From the NCBI GenBank assembly GCA_034509925.1, contig CM067526.1:9134244-9198243 (forward strand): a stretch of DNA of 64,000 nucleotides, read 5' to 3'. The position numbers and the translations under genes were made by a program. Position 1 is the stretch's first letter, and every line of letters starts with the position of its first letter. The stretch comes from Hirudinaria manillensis. Its lineage: Eukaryota; Annelida; Clitellata; Hirudinida; Hirudinidae. Below, one piece after another: positions 37,141 to 49,387 of this stretch. The notes below the pieces were generated by a model. That model had not been told where the DNA came from. It made no database searches and saw only the letters and a list, made by a program, of their open reading frames with translations.

Positions 37141-39685
37141 ATGTTTTTCTACGAAATCATTCAGAAAAAGGAAGTTCAGTATGGAGTCAGCAAAGACATG
37201 ATGATTACGTTTTCTAAAAAACCGAGAAACCAACACTCCTTTGAAAAGCTCTTTAACGCAGGTTTGAATTATTTGTTATGAATAATTTACTTTATTGTAG
37301 TACCTTTTCAACTGTTAAGTTATCGACAGCAACTGACATTTATCGAAAGTTGTACTAGCAGACCACTAATAATACCATCATGCAAGGACTTCTATCTCTA
37401 TCTTACAGAGTACCTTGCTAATACGATCATTCTAATTTATAGCATTAATTTAGGTAATTTGAAGAAATCGAAGTTCAGTGTCCCCTGCATTCTTCATCCA
37501 ACGTCTTCATGTTTGGCTTTAAGGAACGCACAGGAAGTTCTTCTAAATATCGTAGCCAGGCATTACTTCATTGAATTTATAAAGAGGAAGCCTTCGGCGA
37601 TCCAACTGGTACAAAAGTGGATCGAAATACAAAACAGAAAAATGTTTATAAACTCAAGATCTTTGCATGACTTTCTACATTCTTCTCCACCAATCGGAAG
37701 TAAGAATTTAAATCAATTAACGATTGGACTATTCGAAATGCCGCAATTTTGTTTTTATTATTTTAGTACATTCTACGTGTAAGAATATTTTTGAATATTT
37801 CAAAGGAGTTCATAAATCTGAAAAGGTGCGGACTACCAGTCTGATGAAATCTTTTGGCAAGATGTCGATTGAGAAATCATTACAGAATAATTTTTTTACA
37901 CCTCAAAGAAAGTCTCACGACTGCCTAAAAGTTGTTAGTGACTTTAAAAACTCCACTCTCAGATCAAGCCTCAAGCAGGGTTACAGTAGATGTCCAAAGG
38001 ACAGGTACTCGTACTATGAGGAGATCAACAATCAAAGTTCAGAGTTGGAGAATCACGACAGAACTTTGCATGACACGAGACAAAGACCCTGTTCAGAAAT
38101 TTTCAGCGGACAAACCTCATCTAATGACGTGCATCGATCTCTCCACAGAAGTGGGCATCGACTTGAATATATAAATATTACTACCATTTATAAACTATTT
38201 ATTATTTATTAAACTATTAAATTAACAGTTTTGCTAATTTTAATAAATATTGGGGATCGCGGAAATAATATTTGCATTTAGACCCCTAAAACGTGATTTC
38301 AGAGTATTTCCATGCAAAGTCATCCACGAATGGCTCTCCTGAGCCTCTCATAGAGGCAATTCTTCAGCAACAGTAACTTGCAAAATTTATTAGAGTAAAA
38401 TTAAACTAGAGAAATCTAATATCAATCGCTATATTATAGACTCAGTCCAGGTATCAAATTTAATAGTCCGCTAAGTTTGTGAAAACTCAAGTTGTAATTA
38501 TTCAATTATATTTTAGTTACTTTGAAGACTTCTTGAAGAGTGTTCATTTCTGGCGCTATATCATGGAAGTCGTTTCGAGCACCCGCTTGAAACTCTCCGA
38601 TGTTCTCTATAGTGACGTTCTGCTCGGGTATTTCCTAGAGGTTTCGTAATTCTTCTGAATTCAAAATAAATTTGGAGAATCCCCGAGCGATTAAGTCAGC
38701 TGAACTCCTGGTTTTATGATAGTAAGATTTATCAAGTAAATATCTGTTGCTGCGTTGCGAACTATTAATTATTTTTTTAGAGCTATTACCAAAAATAATC
38801 AGTTTAGTTCGACAATATCAACTACTGTGTAAATCCATAATTCATACTATAATTATTACAATTTGGAAGCGATGCTACTACTCATAAAATCAAATCCTCT
38901 ATTAGACTATTTCATCCATATATAGGGATTTCATGAAGCTATAGAAATTTTTACAATAAATAAAAATAAAATTCTGAACAGCAGATGTTTGTGTGACAGT
39001 AGATGCATTTAAGATGCATATTTCCAGTGTTAAAACGTTATGAGGAATCTAGAACATGAGACTTGGAAAAAAACTGAGTTTCGATTAATTCTATTTAACC
39101 AATCTTAGTTTGTGGAAGAGGAAAATAGATCAGAGCTTCTGCACTGTTGGTTGACAATGGAAATGTTCAGGCAGGTCTATTCTCCTCTAAATGAAAACGT
39201 GGCAACATCTGGGATGTCGGAACTCATGAGAGATGACGCCACACTCATATTTAACAGGTTACCTCTAGAATTTGAGCATTTCTTCATAAAAAAATAACTT
39301 TTTAGGTTAACGCTTGTCTGCGTAGATGATTACTATTTTTAAGACTATTTTTAATTTTATAATTTTAGATTCTTTGTGAACGATAAGAGGTCCATGAGCT
39401 TCTCAAACAATGTGAAAAAATCAGTGCAGCAGAATCTATCAACTGACGATAAATTATCGAACCAGGTTTTCCTACTTCCCCAGATCATTGCTTATCGCAC
39501 ATTAGACGAGGTATTACCTTTTCCTATTTCTTTGTTTTTATTAGCTTTTCCTGTTAAATTTCCTCTCACTGTGCAACTTAATTATACAATTTAATTTTAA
39601 TTTTCAGTACTTTCTTAAATTTCTCGTCAGTGATCAGTTCTACAATTTTGTGACTACCCTAGTCATTAGTGGGAAAAGTGAATAG
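37141..39685 (+). CDS. RGS-domain protein (regulator of G-protein signalling, possibly RGS22-like)
   Basis: Seven exons join in frame to 365 residues: 37141-37261, 37454-37699, 37767-38004, 38517-38640, 39109-39257, 39369-39510, 39608-39685. The C-terminal part is an RGS fold (about 205-355): YFEDFLKSVHFWRYIME, LSDVLYSDVLLGYFLEFVEEE, NRSELLHCWLTMEMFRQVY, DDATLIFNRFF, then YRTLDEQYFLKFLVSDQFYNF. This matches the family pattern LxxVLxDxxGLxYFxxFLxxExxxxxLxFWLxVExF. RGS proteins speed GTP hydrolysis by G-alpha subunits. The N-terminal half is basic and of unknown function (RHYFIEFIKRKPSAIQLVQK). The ATG at 37141 gives a plausible start, but an upstream exon at 36527-36656 spliced to 37165 is an alternative. 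RGS22 is a suggestion only. AATAAA repeats follow the stop by about 110 bases. Confidence 0.8.
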
Positions 39686-39792
39686 TTATAACAAGTGGTT
39701 ACCGTAATAATTACAAATAGAGGAACATGAGGGCAATTAAACAGTTTTTAAACACCTTGTGTTTTGTTAGACATAAATATAAGTGACTCATT

Positions 39793-39825
39793 TATAATAA
39801 ATAAATAAATAAATAAATAAATAAC
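39793..39825. repeat. (AATA)n microsatellite
   Basis: A perfect run of AAAT/AATA units of about 30 bases lies just after the RGS gene and contains several overlapping AATAAA motifs, which could serve as that gene's polyadenylation signal. Confidence 0.8.
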
Positions 39826-40914
39826 ATTTGAGATATAAAGGCCAAAAATTGAATTTCAAATAAGTTTAAAATATGTTTACAAATTATAATTTGAGACGAA
39901 TAATGTGCCATGGGTTGACTATGACTTAGTATTCGGCGAGTGGCAACTCGGAATGTGAATAGGAAAATATAAAAACCCCTCTAGATATTCTAGGCATTTG
40001 GCGCCTCAGGAAGTAAACTAATACTAATATTACCGTTAATGTGAAACTTCTTTTGTCTCCTGTCGTCACTATTTTACGCATTGGATGCGAAAAACATAAA
40101 TTTTCGCAAGTCCACAAAAATCATAAAAACTCTATGAATAAAATGACCACGAAATGGTTTGAGGAAATTTATTGAATTAAGCAGTTTTTCCTTCACCATT
40201 CAACATGAACATCAACAAATCATGTCCTGGGTACTGAATATAAAAAATAGCTTAGTTCCTGAAGAATTCTGACCAAAGTCTGACTTCTCACAAAAAAACA
40301 CAAAACTCTTTAAAGATGACAGAATATGCTCACATACAGATGTTAATTAACAATTGTGTGTAGTTCCATAAAAGACAAAAATTGAAGAATCTGTTAGGAA
40401 AACATGGCATTGGAAAGTGGGTTTCCACATGTAATCAAGCAGGTTTACATGCGAATTTATTACCAAATTCCATAAAAATATATAGATGTGTATACATATT
40501 GAATAACATGACTCGATTTTAAATAGTCCTTGTAAACATAAATTAATTTCATTCTTCGATTCTGCCAAATCGGAAAACCAGGCCCCTAGAATAGAGCAAT
40601 ATCGTTTAAAGTAAACAAACATAAAGGACCAAAAACATTCTTCATCATTTAAAATTGATGTTAGACTTTAAAGTAATAACTACATTGCTTGATTAACCAG
40701 AAAACTCAATCAATATAGCCATCAATAGATGAACAGCTATAATCTTATCTTGACATCTGATTAAAAAATCAGTTAGATGCATAATCCCCTTAAGTTCAAT
40801 AGAGTAATACTTTATTAGTATTTATTATTGGTTTAATGATTTATTGGCCACTCAACTCAACTGTATATACTTCCAAAGGTAAAATTCAAAACTCTTATTA
40901 AAAGAAATAGTCCC

Positions 40915-42528
40915 CTAAGCTTTGAAATGAAAATATTCAACAAACCCAATCACAATTAAAATGTTTTGAAGAAATACTGCAAGTCCTGGCCAAAATGGGT
41001 GTAAACCTAAATAAAAGGTTTTCAGGTAAATTAAATGAAGTATGAAAACATTGTCCAATTTCACTAGAAATTATAATATTATAAAAATATTTACATTAAT
41101 AAGTGTTAATCATCAATAATTGATCACCTTTGAATACATAAAAGCCGAAAAGTATGTAAGAAGACACAATCAGAGAGGCAAATAGCAATATACAGCCGAT
41201 AAAGAACCAGATCTTTGGACCTAAAATAAAAGTCGTTAATTGAAAAATTCTCTGGAGTGGACACCAAACCTCTAGACATGGGCAACATATGATGCTCATG
41301 TTATTATTCCTGTTTATTACAAACTATTGTAACACATAACTATTGTAAATAATTATTGTAGCATAATAAATAAATAACATATGTTGTGTGTATCCCACGC
41401 ATAACTCACTCCTAAACCTCAAAATAATAAATCATATCAACTAAGTTGAAATCAGAAAGATTAAAAATCCAAATTTTACAGACCAAAATTTGCACAAAAG
41501 CCCTCATAATCTGAATCTCCTCTAACAGCAGCATTCGAGACAGTGTTCAACCTGATGCAACAAATGAAATGACTAATTAATGATCCAGCTTTCATAAAAA
41601 TTGCTATCTGTTATTTATGTGTATTTACATTTATTTATGGTAATTTCTGAATTTATTTATGATAAAATAACCTTAAACTTTATAAGCATTTATTTTATAA
41701 GCAATTAGTAATAATTGCTGCCTAAGCATTCACATTTTCTAGCTTATCAAAATAACTAAGAAGCAGTTGGGATCTCAATGAATGGATTCCCTCACAATTA
41801 TTAATATTTAAGCTTGGAAAACATTTAATTGAGATTACTTTTATATACTTGTATATGGGCAAACTGGAGCTTTATTTATTGAGGCCATAATTTATGAAAA
41901 TTGTGACAATGATATTGATATAAAATGGTTAACAAATTTACCAACCAACTAACATTATAAAACCAATTGTGCTCATCACTCCACAAATGTGAAAAATGTG
42001 ACTGAATTCCTCATTATTAGGATATAAAATGGCAGCATCAATGAGAAACCACCATCCCAGTGCAAACTGTAATTTTTAAATTACAAATAAATATTATGAA
42101 AAATAGAGCACCTTTTCAAAAATTGCACCTTTATTGCAACTGCTACAAAATAATAAAATAAGAATATTAAAAAACATTAAAAGTAATAAACGAATATTAA
42201 AAAGTGTTATTTGAAATGTAAGCATTAGACACCTCATGATACATTGAAGTTTTAACCCATTTTAACATAGCAAATGTTATTTCCAGTCTCCATAACCTCA
42301 CCAATTATAAAAGCAAGCATTTTAAAATTTAATGCGCGTACGAATGACACCTTTATATATCAAACATTCAGACAATTATAAATTAGATAAACAATGAATC
42401 CTCTGCATTTCATCTAAGTTATCTAATTTTTTGAGACACCTAACCAGAGTTCCTGCTATAGCTGAAAGCACATGATTCCTTTTGATGCCGGAAAAGTATT
42501 CCAATATATTGTCACTGAATTCTGGCAT
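40915..42528 (-). CDS. TMEM50: TMEM50 four-helix membrane protein, complete
   Basis: Five minus-strand exons (42528-42445, 42066-41942, 41551-41484, 41220-41128, 41006-40915) join in frame to 153 residues, close to the 157-158 of vertebrate TMEM50A/B. Four hydrophobic segments are visible: VLSAIAGTLFALGWWFLIDA, GVMSTIGFIMLVGW, IWFFIGCILLFASLIVSSYI and GLAVFLQNILIVIGFVEYF. Family hallmarks include AGTLFALGWWFLIDAAI, LNTVSNAAVRGDS and HPFWPGLAVFLQN. TMEM50 proteins are small ER/Golgi membrane proteins of poorly known role. The stop (TAG) is at 40915-40917. The start at 42528 matches the expected short N-terminal leader MPEFSDNILEYF. Confidence 0.93.
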
Positions 42529-42737
42529 TTTTACGTTGTATTAATAAGTCATATGGTACTTCGTCATGACTTTCTTGTTTACATTACCAGCAAAATAAAT
42601 CCTGGATCCAAAAACAGATTATAATTACACTAATTATAATTTGGATAAGGTATAATTGTACTAATTATAATTGGCAAATTGTGAAATTATAAGATAATAG
42701 GGAATTAACGTTTTGAAATAATGTAAATATTCAAAAG

Positions 42738-42854
42738 ATGTCACTTGTTCTTGTCGGCGGCCATCTTCAAGCCATCCATGAACCGACATGCGTGGCCAAC
42801 GATAGACAAATTCTCCGAACACTTTCTAAAGGCTCGTTCACTCAAAGGAAATTG
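42738..42854 (+). CDS. Possible first exon of an unidentified gene, divergent from TMEM50
   Basis: An ATG at 42738 opens 39 codons up to a donor-like TTG|gtaaaa: MSLVLVGGHLQAIHEPTCV, then NDRQILRTLSKGSFTQRK. The text looks protein-like and sits 210 bp upstream of the TMEM50 start on the opposite strand, a usual place for a divergent gene. I could not find a convincing second exon; a plus-strand open frame after the acceptor ending near 43119 is hydrophobic-aromatic and dubious. The patch includes GGCGGCCATCTT (42756-42767), close to a YY1 site in inverted orientation, so it may instead be promoter sequence. Confidence 0.3.
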
Positions 42855-43791
42855 GTAAAATATCTTGATCTTGGTCGATTAAATACATTTAGTGTTCAGG
42901 TCTGAGAAATTAAAGTAATTTCAAATGTAATTTTTCTTTCTATCATTTGACATATTTATCTTATTTTGAGTTAAGAGAAATCAACTTGGAAAAGTTGAAA
43001 ATTGTTTCACAATACAAAATCCCCTAATAAAGGCACGAACATCCATCTTAAGACTACTCAACGAGCCAATTGCTAGTTCCTTTCGTCAGGAAAAATGACT
43101 CTATCATTTCGATTTTTAGACACGTCCTCATGGACGACAATCATTTATTTTTTTCGTATTTTTACGGTTTTTACGGTCATACAGACCTCTTTCATTCTCA
43201 ATTTATTTTTTATTCTATAAAGTTTTTAAATGGAAACTTATCAAATTTTTGTCGAGCATTGTAAATTTTTGCTATGCTGTAGTAAGGATATATACCCACT
43301 CTCTTAAATATTGATGAGAAGCAGGAAAAAAAGAGGCCACCAGGGTCAAGTCTTCAAGGGTTTTTTTCTTCCCCCCATCCACGAAAGCTGAAACGTCCGT
43401 GAAGTGAAATTTACTCACAATGGCATATTTCTACGAAAAATTTATGTCGAAATTGTCATATGGTAAAACTAAATGTGGTAGAAATGTACTTCTATTCTCA
43501 TCCATTGATATAATAAATCTGAAATTGAAATAACACTATTAGCGACATTGTTGTTTGAACTTTGTTAATTATTTAATCGAAGTAGTTTTTTTGTGGTACA
43601 CCAACGTATGTAGAATATCACTTTAAATGTAATGCTTGGGTTACCCCAGGTTAGATGGGGACCATAATTTAAACACAAGTGATGCATGCAGCAAGGTGTT
43701 TATAAAAGGAGCAAAGTATCAATGTCATTCCCAATATTGCTTTCGACAATTCTGAGGCTTGGTTGGCCTCAAACAAGATACGTTTCAATAA
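42855..43791. other. Gene-poor stretch before the nicotinic receptor gene
   Basis: No gene I can support. Short open frames on the plus strand have no family resemblance. The last few hundred bases should carry the promoter and 5' UTR of the receptor gene. Confidence 0.4.
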
Positions 43792-46700
43792 ATGAATTTT
43801 TTAACTATTGGAGTGTTATTACTTGCTTATCTTGTTGGTAAGAATCTGAATTGAATTTAGGAATACTAAAGGTTTATATTATGATATAGATGTCATGAAA
43901 TATTTTCATAAAACTTTTATTTTCTCACAAATGTGATCTCTTAATATCTTTTAGGAACGATTCAGAAGCAGACGAGTTCCAATGAGCAACGAATCAAGCA
44001 AAAAATCCTAAAAAATTACGACAGAACAACAAGACCTGTAATAATCGGCAGTACTCTTGTTCATGTTAATGTTGCCATATCTCTCTACCACATCCTAGAC
44101 ACGGTAATTAATAATGATTATTTAAAAGTATGTAGTTTGTAACTATTTTTTCTCAAGTAGTCCCAATTTCCAATTAACCTATCAATTAAATAATATAAAC
44201 CATTAGTAAATTAAAGAATCGTTTGGGGCAAACGATTGTTGAGCTACCTCTTCGTATTATTTTAAAATTTACTTTATTTACTATAAAATAATAAATGACA
44301 ATATTGGATGGATAACGCCAAGTATGGACCAAATTTAATAAAAACTCATAAAACTGCCAATTATAAAATTGACATAAAGGTTGCGTTAATTCATCAATTA
44401 ATCGTTTTTTTTTTTGCTGATGGTTATTGATCGACTTTAAATTGCAGAATGAAAAGGAACAAACTATCACTTGTTTGTTGGCCATCAGACAGGCATTTTG
44501 TTTGTTTTATTCTGCATTCGATGATCAAAATTTGAAATGCTTCCATATAGTCACGTTCTATTTTCCTTGTCTCTTTTGGAAAATTATTTCTGCGTTTGTT
44601 GGCATCTTCAGCACTCGTTGGCTATTTGTATACTTTATGAATGCCCGCTATTATATCTGATTTTTTTCACGTTTCGGTTGTCTAGCGCTGGATGGATGAA
44701 TATTTGACTTGGAACAAAACTCAATACAACGAGGTAGGTACAATTCGAATACCCGTCAGTTCTATTTGGAGACCGGACATTGTTATTTCAAACTTGTGAG
44801 TGTTGGATGAAAGAAATAAAAGATAAAGGCCGACTTAAATAATGAGTTAGTCTTTGCAGTGCTGGAGAAAAATTCAACGATTATATGGTGACGAATGCCA
44901 TCGTAACCTCGGATGGGATGGTTCTACTGCTTTATCCCGCTCTCATTAAAACCTATTGCACACTCAATGTGAAGTATTTCCCCTTCGATAAACAGAGTTG
45001 CAAATTGGAATTCATCTCCTGGACGCACAATGGTTATGAACTCGACCTCGATTACAACGCTTCATTCGCCAATAGCATCTACTACAAACCTGAGAATCAG
45101 GCACGGTTAATTGAATTCTAACTTTATAAGCTCTAAAATAAGATCAATAATTTGATTAATTTACTTCCTCTGAAATGAACAATAAAAAGCAGAAAACAGA
45201 AGGCACTTGACGCTTTGAATGGGACGCATAATTCCGGTTATGTTGAATAAATGCTACGTTATTGTTACTAAAATGAGTGTTTTTTACCTTTTCTTAAAAT
45301 CGGTAAAAACTCAGTAACTTGAAGCTAAAATTTATTTCTAATTTTTTTAATTGATGATAAGCAAAAGGCTGACTTCATGAGAATGTCAAGTTATTACGTA
45401 ATTATTATTTGAGCAGGAATGGTTTGTCGAAGGAATAACTCAAAAACGGAACGTGAAGTACTACGCATGCTGCAAGGAGCCATACCCAGACCTAACATTT
45501 GAAATCCTGATGACGAGGGGAAGTTTGTTTTATATAATTAACCTTATAGCTCCATGTTTTCTGATTTTCCTTGTTTCGTTCTTGGGATTTTTCTTACCCG
45601 TGGAGTCGGGAGAAAAAGTAAACTTAGAAATGACAATCCTTCTAGCTCTCGTCGTTTTTCTTCTCATGGTCGGAGAAACCATGCCTCCTACTCCTGATTG
45701 TGTGCCGGTGCTTGGTAAGAAATCAAAATTTTATACCCAAATTTAAATTGTACATTAAATTGTTTGCATAATATTAAGCAACAAAGAATTCCTTTAATAA
45801 AGTCGTGCGATAAAGTTGTTACGCCAGCCTAAAAAGAAAACTTTTTATAGTATACGAACCCAAGGGTCGTCGTCAAACAATATTTACCTATGACGAATTC
45901 ATGCAACTAGTTTTTTGTTAAGGTATGTACTTCGCATCCACCATGATGATGGTTACAATAGCTCTCGTCATGTCAGTGACAGTCACCAATATTTATTCGA
46001 AAAAAAATTTCTACAAACGCCCCTCTGAAACTTGGATGAATCTGGCTTCAAGATTTTTTAGACTTCAAAGCCAATCGACTACTACTTTCCAAGTCTTCAG
46101 TTCAAGGAGAGGAAAACCACCAAAAGTGGCACAACAAGATTCATCAATCGATATTTTGGCTTCTCAGATGATTCAAAGTACATCGAGGGAAAGTCATCTT
46201 TCCAAAACTACATCGGGTATTGCATCATTACATGATATTTACATTTTATTAACCATATTTTAAATCATGGTCGAATAAATTGTACAACATAAATTGTATA
46301 ACAATTCCTAATCAGGCACTAATGAGGTACTCAAAATATCTTCTAAAGTCATATCTAAAATATCTTCAATTTCCGAAATTCTATTCACTTAAGTCAATTC
46401 AGCAAAGCTGCAATCATTTATACAGCGCACTTCCCTGATGGCGTTTGTGGCACGCAAGCTAGTTTCGACATTACGAATTTTGTCATTTTTGTCACCGCCC
46501 TAAGCGGGAACGTTCCCCATTTGACTATCTTGCACGTCTATAAGCAGATCCATTAATTCTCATTCGTTCACATTGACATTTTAAAAACCTGCTACGATTT
46601 TTTTTATAGATTTAGTTTACATTAGACTGACAGCTTTGTTAATAAATGTTGCTTTGAATTAGATCGTCTGGATTTAGAACAATTGGAGTCTGAATGGCAA

Positions 46701-46820
46701 ACAGTCGCCAACTTTACCGACAGGATATTTTTCTGGATATTCTTCTTTCTCAGCATTATTGTACACACCTCACTCTTTGTGCATATGGCTCCTGAGGGCA
46801 CCCTTCCGAACCAAATTTGA
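43792..46820 (+). CDS. Nicotinic acetylcholine receptor alpha-type subunit, complete
   Basis: Eight exons join to 446 residues: 43792-43837, 43955-44103, 44448-44492, 44686-44795, 44860-45100, 45417-45714, 45923-46216, 46663-46820. It is a pentameric ligand-gated cation channel subunit of the Cys-loop family. Features: signal peptide MNFLTIGVLLLAYLVG; loop text WMDEYLTWN and IWRPDIVISN; Cys-loop C150 and C164 separated by 13 residues (NVKYFPFDKQS); vicinal cysteines 215-216 in YYACCKEPYPD, which define an alpha-type agonist site; M1 from about 226; M2 with GEKVNLEMTILLALVVFL, the Glu before M2 pointing to cation selectivity; M3 MYFASTMMMVTIALVMS; a short cytoplasmic loop; M4 FFWIFFFLSIIVHTSLFV. 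Exons 3 and 4 are 45 and 110 bases, the sizes typical of this family. The introns after exons 3 and 5 begin with GC instead of GT. Confidence 0.92.
44493..44685 (+). other. Apparent GC-AG intron in the receptor gene
   Basis: The exon ends LLAIRQ at 44492 and the next bases are GCATTT. The following exon begins at 44686 after tgtctag with RWMDEYLTWN. Family alignment puts the border exactly between Q and R (compare WLRQ / xWxDxxLxWN), and the exon length is then the conserved 45 bases. No GT donor near this point preserves the frame. Confidence 0.65.
45101..45416 (+). other. Second apparent GC-AG intron in the receptor gene
   Basis: The exon ends YYKPENQ at 45100, followed by GCACGG. The next exon begins EWFVEGITQKRN after attatttgagcag. 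The expected family border (…NG/EWxLxxxxxKRN) falls exactly here. The nearby GT (cacg|gttaat) would shift the frame into a stop. Confidence 0.65.
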
Positions 46821-46945
46821 CGTTTTGATGCAGTAATTTCGAAAATTCAGTTGCTGCCCTTCACTGAAACTCGAGGTGGTTGTATAAGGCTTATACTTAA
46901 CTCTACGTTAATGCTCGCTAGTTCAGGACTTCGTAAAATTTGGCA

Positions 46946-46951
46946 ATAAAA
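46946..46951 (+). terminator. Polyadenylation signal of the receptor gene
   Basis: AATAAA lies about 125 bases after the receptor stop codon, a normal distance for a 3' UTR end. Confidence 0.5.
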
Positions 46952-49387
46952 GTAATTTACGTGACTTTTATTTTAATGGCCTCCTACTAGGAAGAGAAAA
47001 TTCATGATCGGGGTAAACTTAAATTAAGTGTGTTTTAGGGCGGCCCATATTTACCAAATTTTGAGATGCTATTCTCTGAACCCCCAGATAAGTTTCATTA
47101 TATAAAAAAATAATTCAAGAAAAATTTGAATAGAATTTGAACAATATTTAGAGATAGCTCAATGAATTTTCACTTTCCCGAGATCAAGTCAAGCGTAAAA
47201 TCAAGATTCGCCTAATGCTGATTGATTTCATAGAATGCGCCTCCTTCCAAAAATGTTAATAAAGACAAATGCAATTGCATATATGCAAAAAACTTTTTAA
47301 TAGATAATTAAAATATTTCCAGTAATTCCTATGATTTATCTTAGAACACGTATATGTGGGAACTAATTTATTGCAAAAAATATATAAAAAGCACCGATTC
47401 CCGGCACTTTTGCTTCGAAGGCAGCAAGAAATGGTTTGTAACTCATCCAATAAATACAGACTTGGACAGTACATGATAGGTGGTAGGTGAAAGCCAACTA
47501 ACAGGTGAAATTCTGGTCGAAGATCCTGGCTCTTGTAGCCGATAATACTTATACAGAGGCAATCGTAGATTGAAAAGGCAGCAACGAATGATCGTACAAT
47601 ACAAAGAGTTGCAGTAAATCAGAATGACACAAACCCTTTAAGAGATTTGAGAGTGAAGAAGTGATATTATATCCTTGAAATGCTAACGAACAAAATCGGG
47701 TGATCTTTCCGAAAGCGAAGAAATACACCTTATTCCTTAATTAACCTGAAATAATTATAATTATTGTATACAATATATTGTCTTAATTAAATGTCTAAAC
47801 ATGTATGTTGTAGATATTTTGCTTTTATGTATATATAAAAATTGTTTTTAGTACTGAATTAGTGATGGCTATTAAATCTGTAATGATTATGGATTGACTT
47901 CAAACACAAAGATCATATTCTCGTATGAGTGAATTTTGAGGTCTTTTAGATATCTTTTTTTAACTTAAAATAATCATATTTTTTAGAACTTTGCAAATAT
48001 TTTTCAATGAAATGAAACCGTTTGATAGGTTCAGAGCTCATATTTAAAAAAAAATTACGTAAAATATGAGTCACTCTAATGCATTTCTTATCTACATACA
48101 TGGCAAAATGTACACATCCCCGCAAGGTAAACCGATGGCACTCCACGTGTTTTTCTGCCTCCCTGTCTTCCTAATCCCGATGAAATATGACCTTTAAAAT
48201 TCCGGAAAGCTCTCAAAATAATAATTTTAGATTGTGGCTATTAGTCAAAGACTTTCGACCTTACAACGCTCACACAATATATTAACGTGGTTGAATAGTA
48301 AGTGCAAAAAACAGCACCACAATATAACCTTAAAAATTCGTAATTGTATAAAATTTCAGATTTTTTATAACTTTCTTATTTTTATCCTTTCAAAACGCCC
48401 CGCTCCACCAAGAGCGGCCTCGTAGCCCGTAGTACACCACTGAAGCGAGCATGTCGTGCAGTGGCGCCGCGAGAATATTTTTGCCTCTAAGTCTGCCCGT
48501 CCCAGTATCTTTCAGAATCTAGCAGCATCTTATGATCAAATAAGGAAAATATCAGTGCATACATCAACACATTAAGTTCTTCCAAAACTTAAGCACTTTG
48601 ATAGTGGACATGCAAATCTTCATTCCTAAGAATCTGCGTGAAAGTGTTCAATTAAGCAGTCCAACCAGGAGACCATAAGTTCCACCTGCTTCCATTCAAC
48701 AGCCACATAATAGAGACCTGCCCAAGCACAGCCTGGCCCACCCGCCACAGACTCGCTCCAATTACGAATCCCATAGATCTCATTATTCATGCTATGCTAT
48801 GCAAGTCTGACATACAAAATTGTGTGTAATAGAACTATTAAACTTTATTATTACAATGCAAAAATAGCAGTGCATCTATTATTTCTGGAGCTAAATTGGA
48901 TGTATGTTCACTGAAGCAAAAAAATAAAGCAATAAAATTTGAATGTTGATGATCAAGACACCTTTGAAGCTGTTTTTCTGAGTTTCAACAGCAGAGAGCA
49001 GTTATTTCCTGCTCCACATTCATCAAATGCTTCTAAACAGTTTTAGATAAGTCTTAATTTTCTAAACACACTAATTGCTAACATGTTCCCTTCCCCTTTC
49101 ATTTGCCTTCAGATAATTTTATAAACATCAAATGCTTTAATTCCTTTGGTTCTATATGCCAATATTATTTTTATGAAAATGTTTACATAATCAAATAAAA
49201 TTTCATGCTTTATTGGTCCTTTAATGATGTCTTACATGGTAAGCTGTGGATTATTAAAAAATTGTCTCCACATTGTCTGTTTACCAGCTGCTGTCACCAA
49301 TAAATTTTGTTCTAGTATGTGATAAGAGCGTCTAGGCACCATAGTGATGCTACACTCATAGCAATCTTCATTTCAAGCACCAAATTA
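46952..49387. other. Gene-poor stretch
   Basis: About 2.4 kb without a gene I can support on either strand; open frames are short and without family features. A diverged, partial unit of the downstream tandem repeat starts near 49310 (a variant of the TTGTTCTTGGATGTGATAA block). Confidence 0.4.

Noticed and set aside
40347-40622. 91-codon minus-strand frame downstream of TMEM50
   Set aside because: It is low-complexity aromatic text in the 3' flank with no splice sites or family resemblance.
48660-48790. GC-richer stretch with repeated CCAC/GCC words
   Set aside because: No open frame, RNA fold or repeat partner was found within the window.
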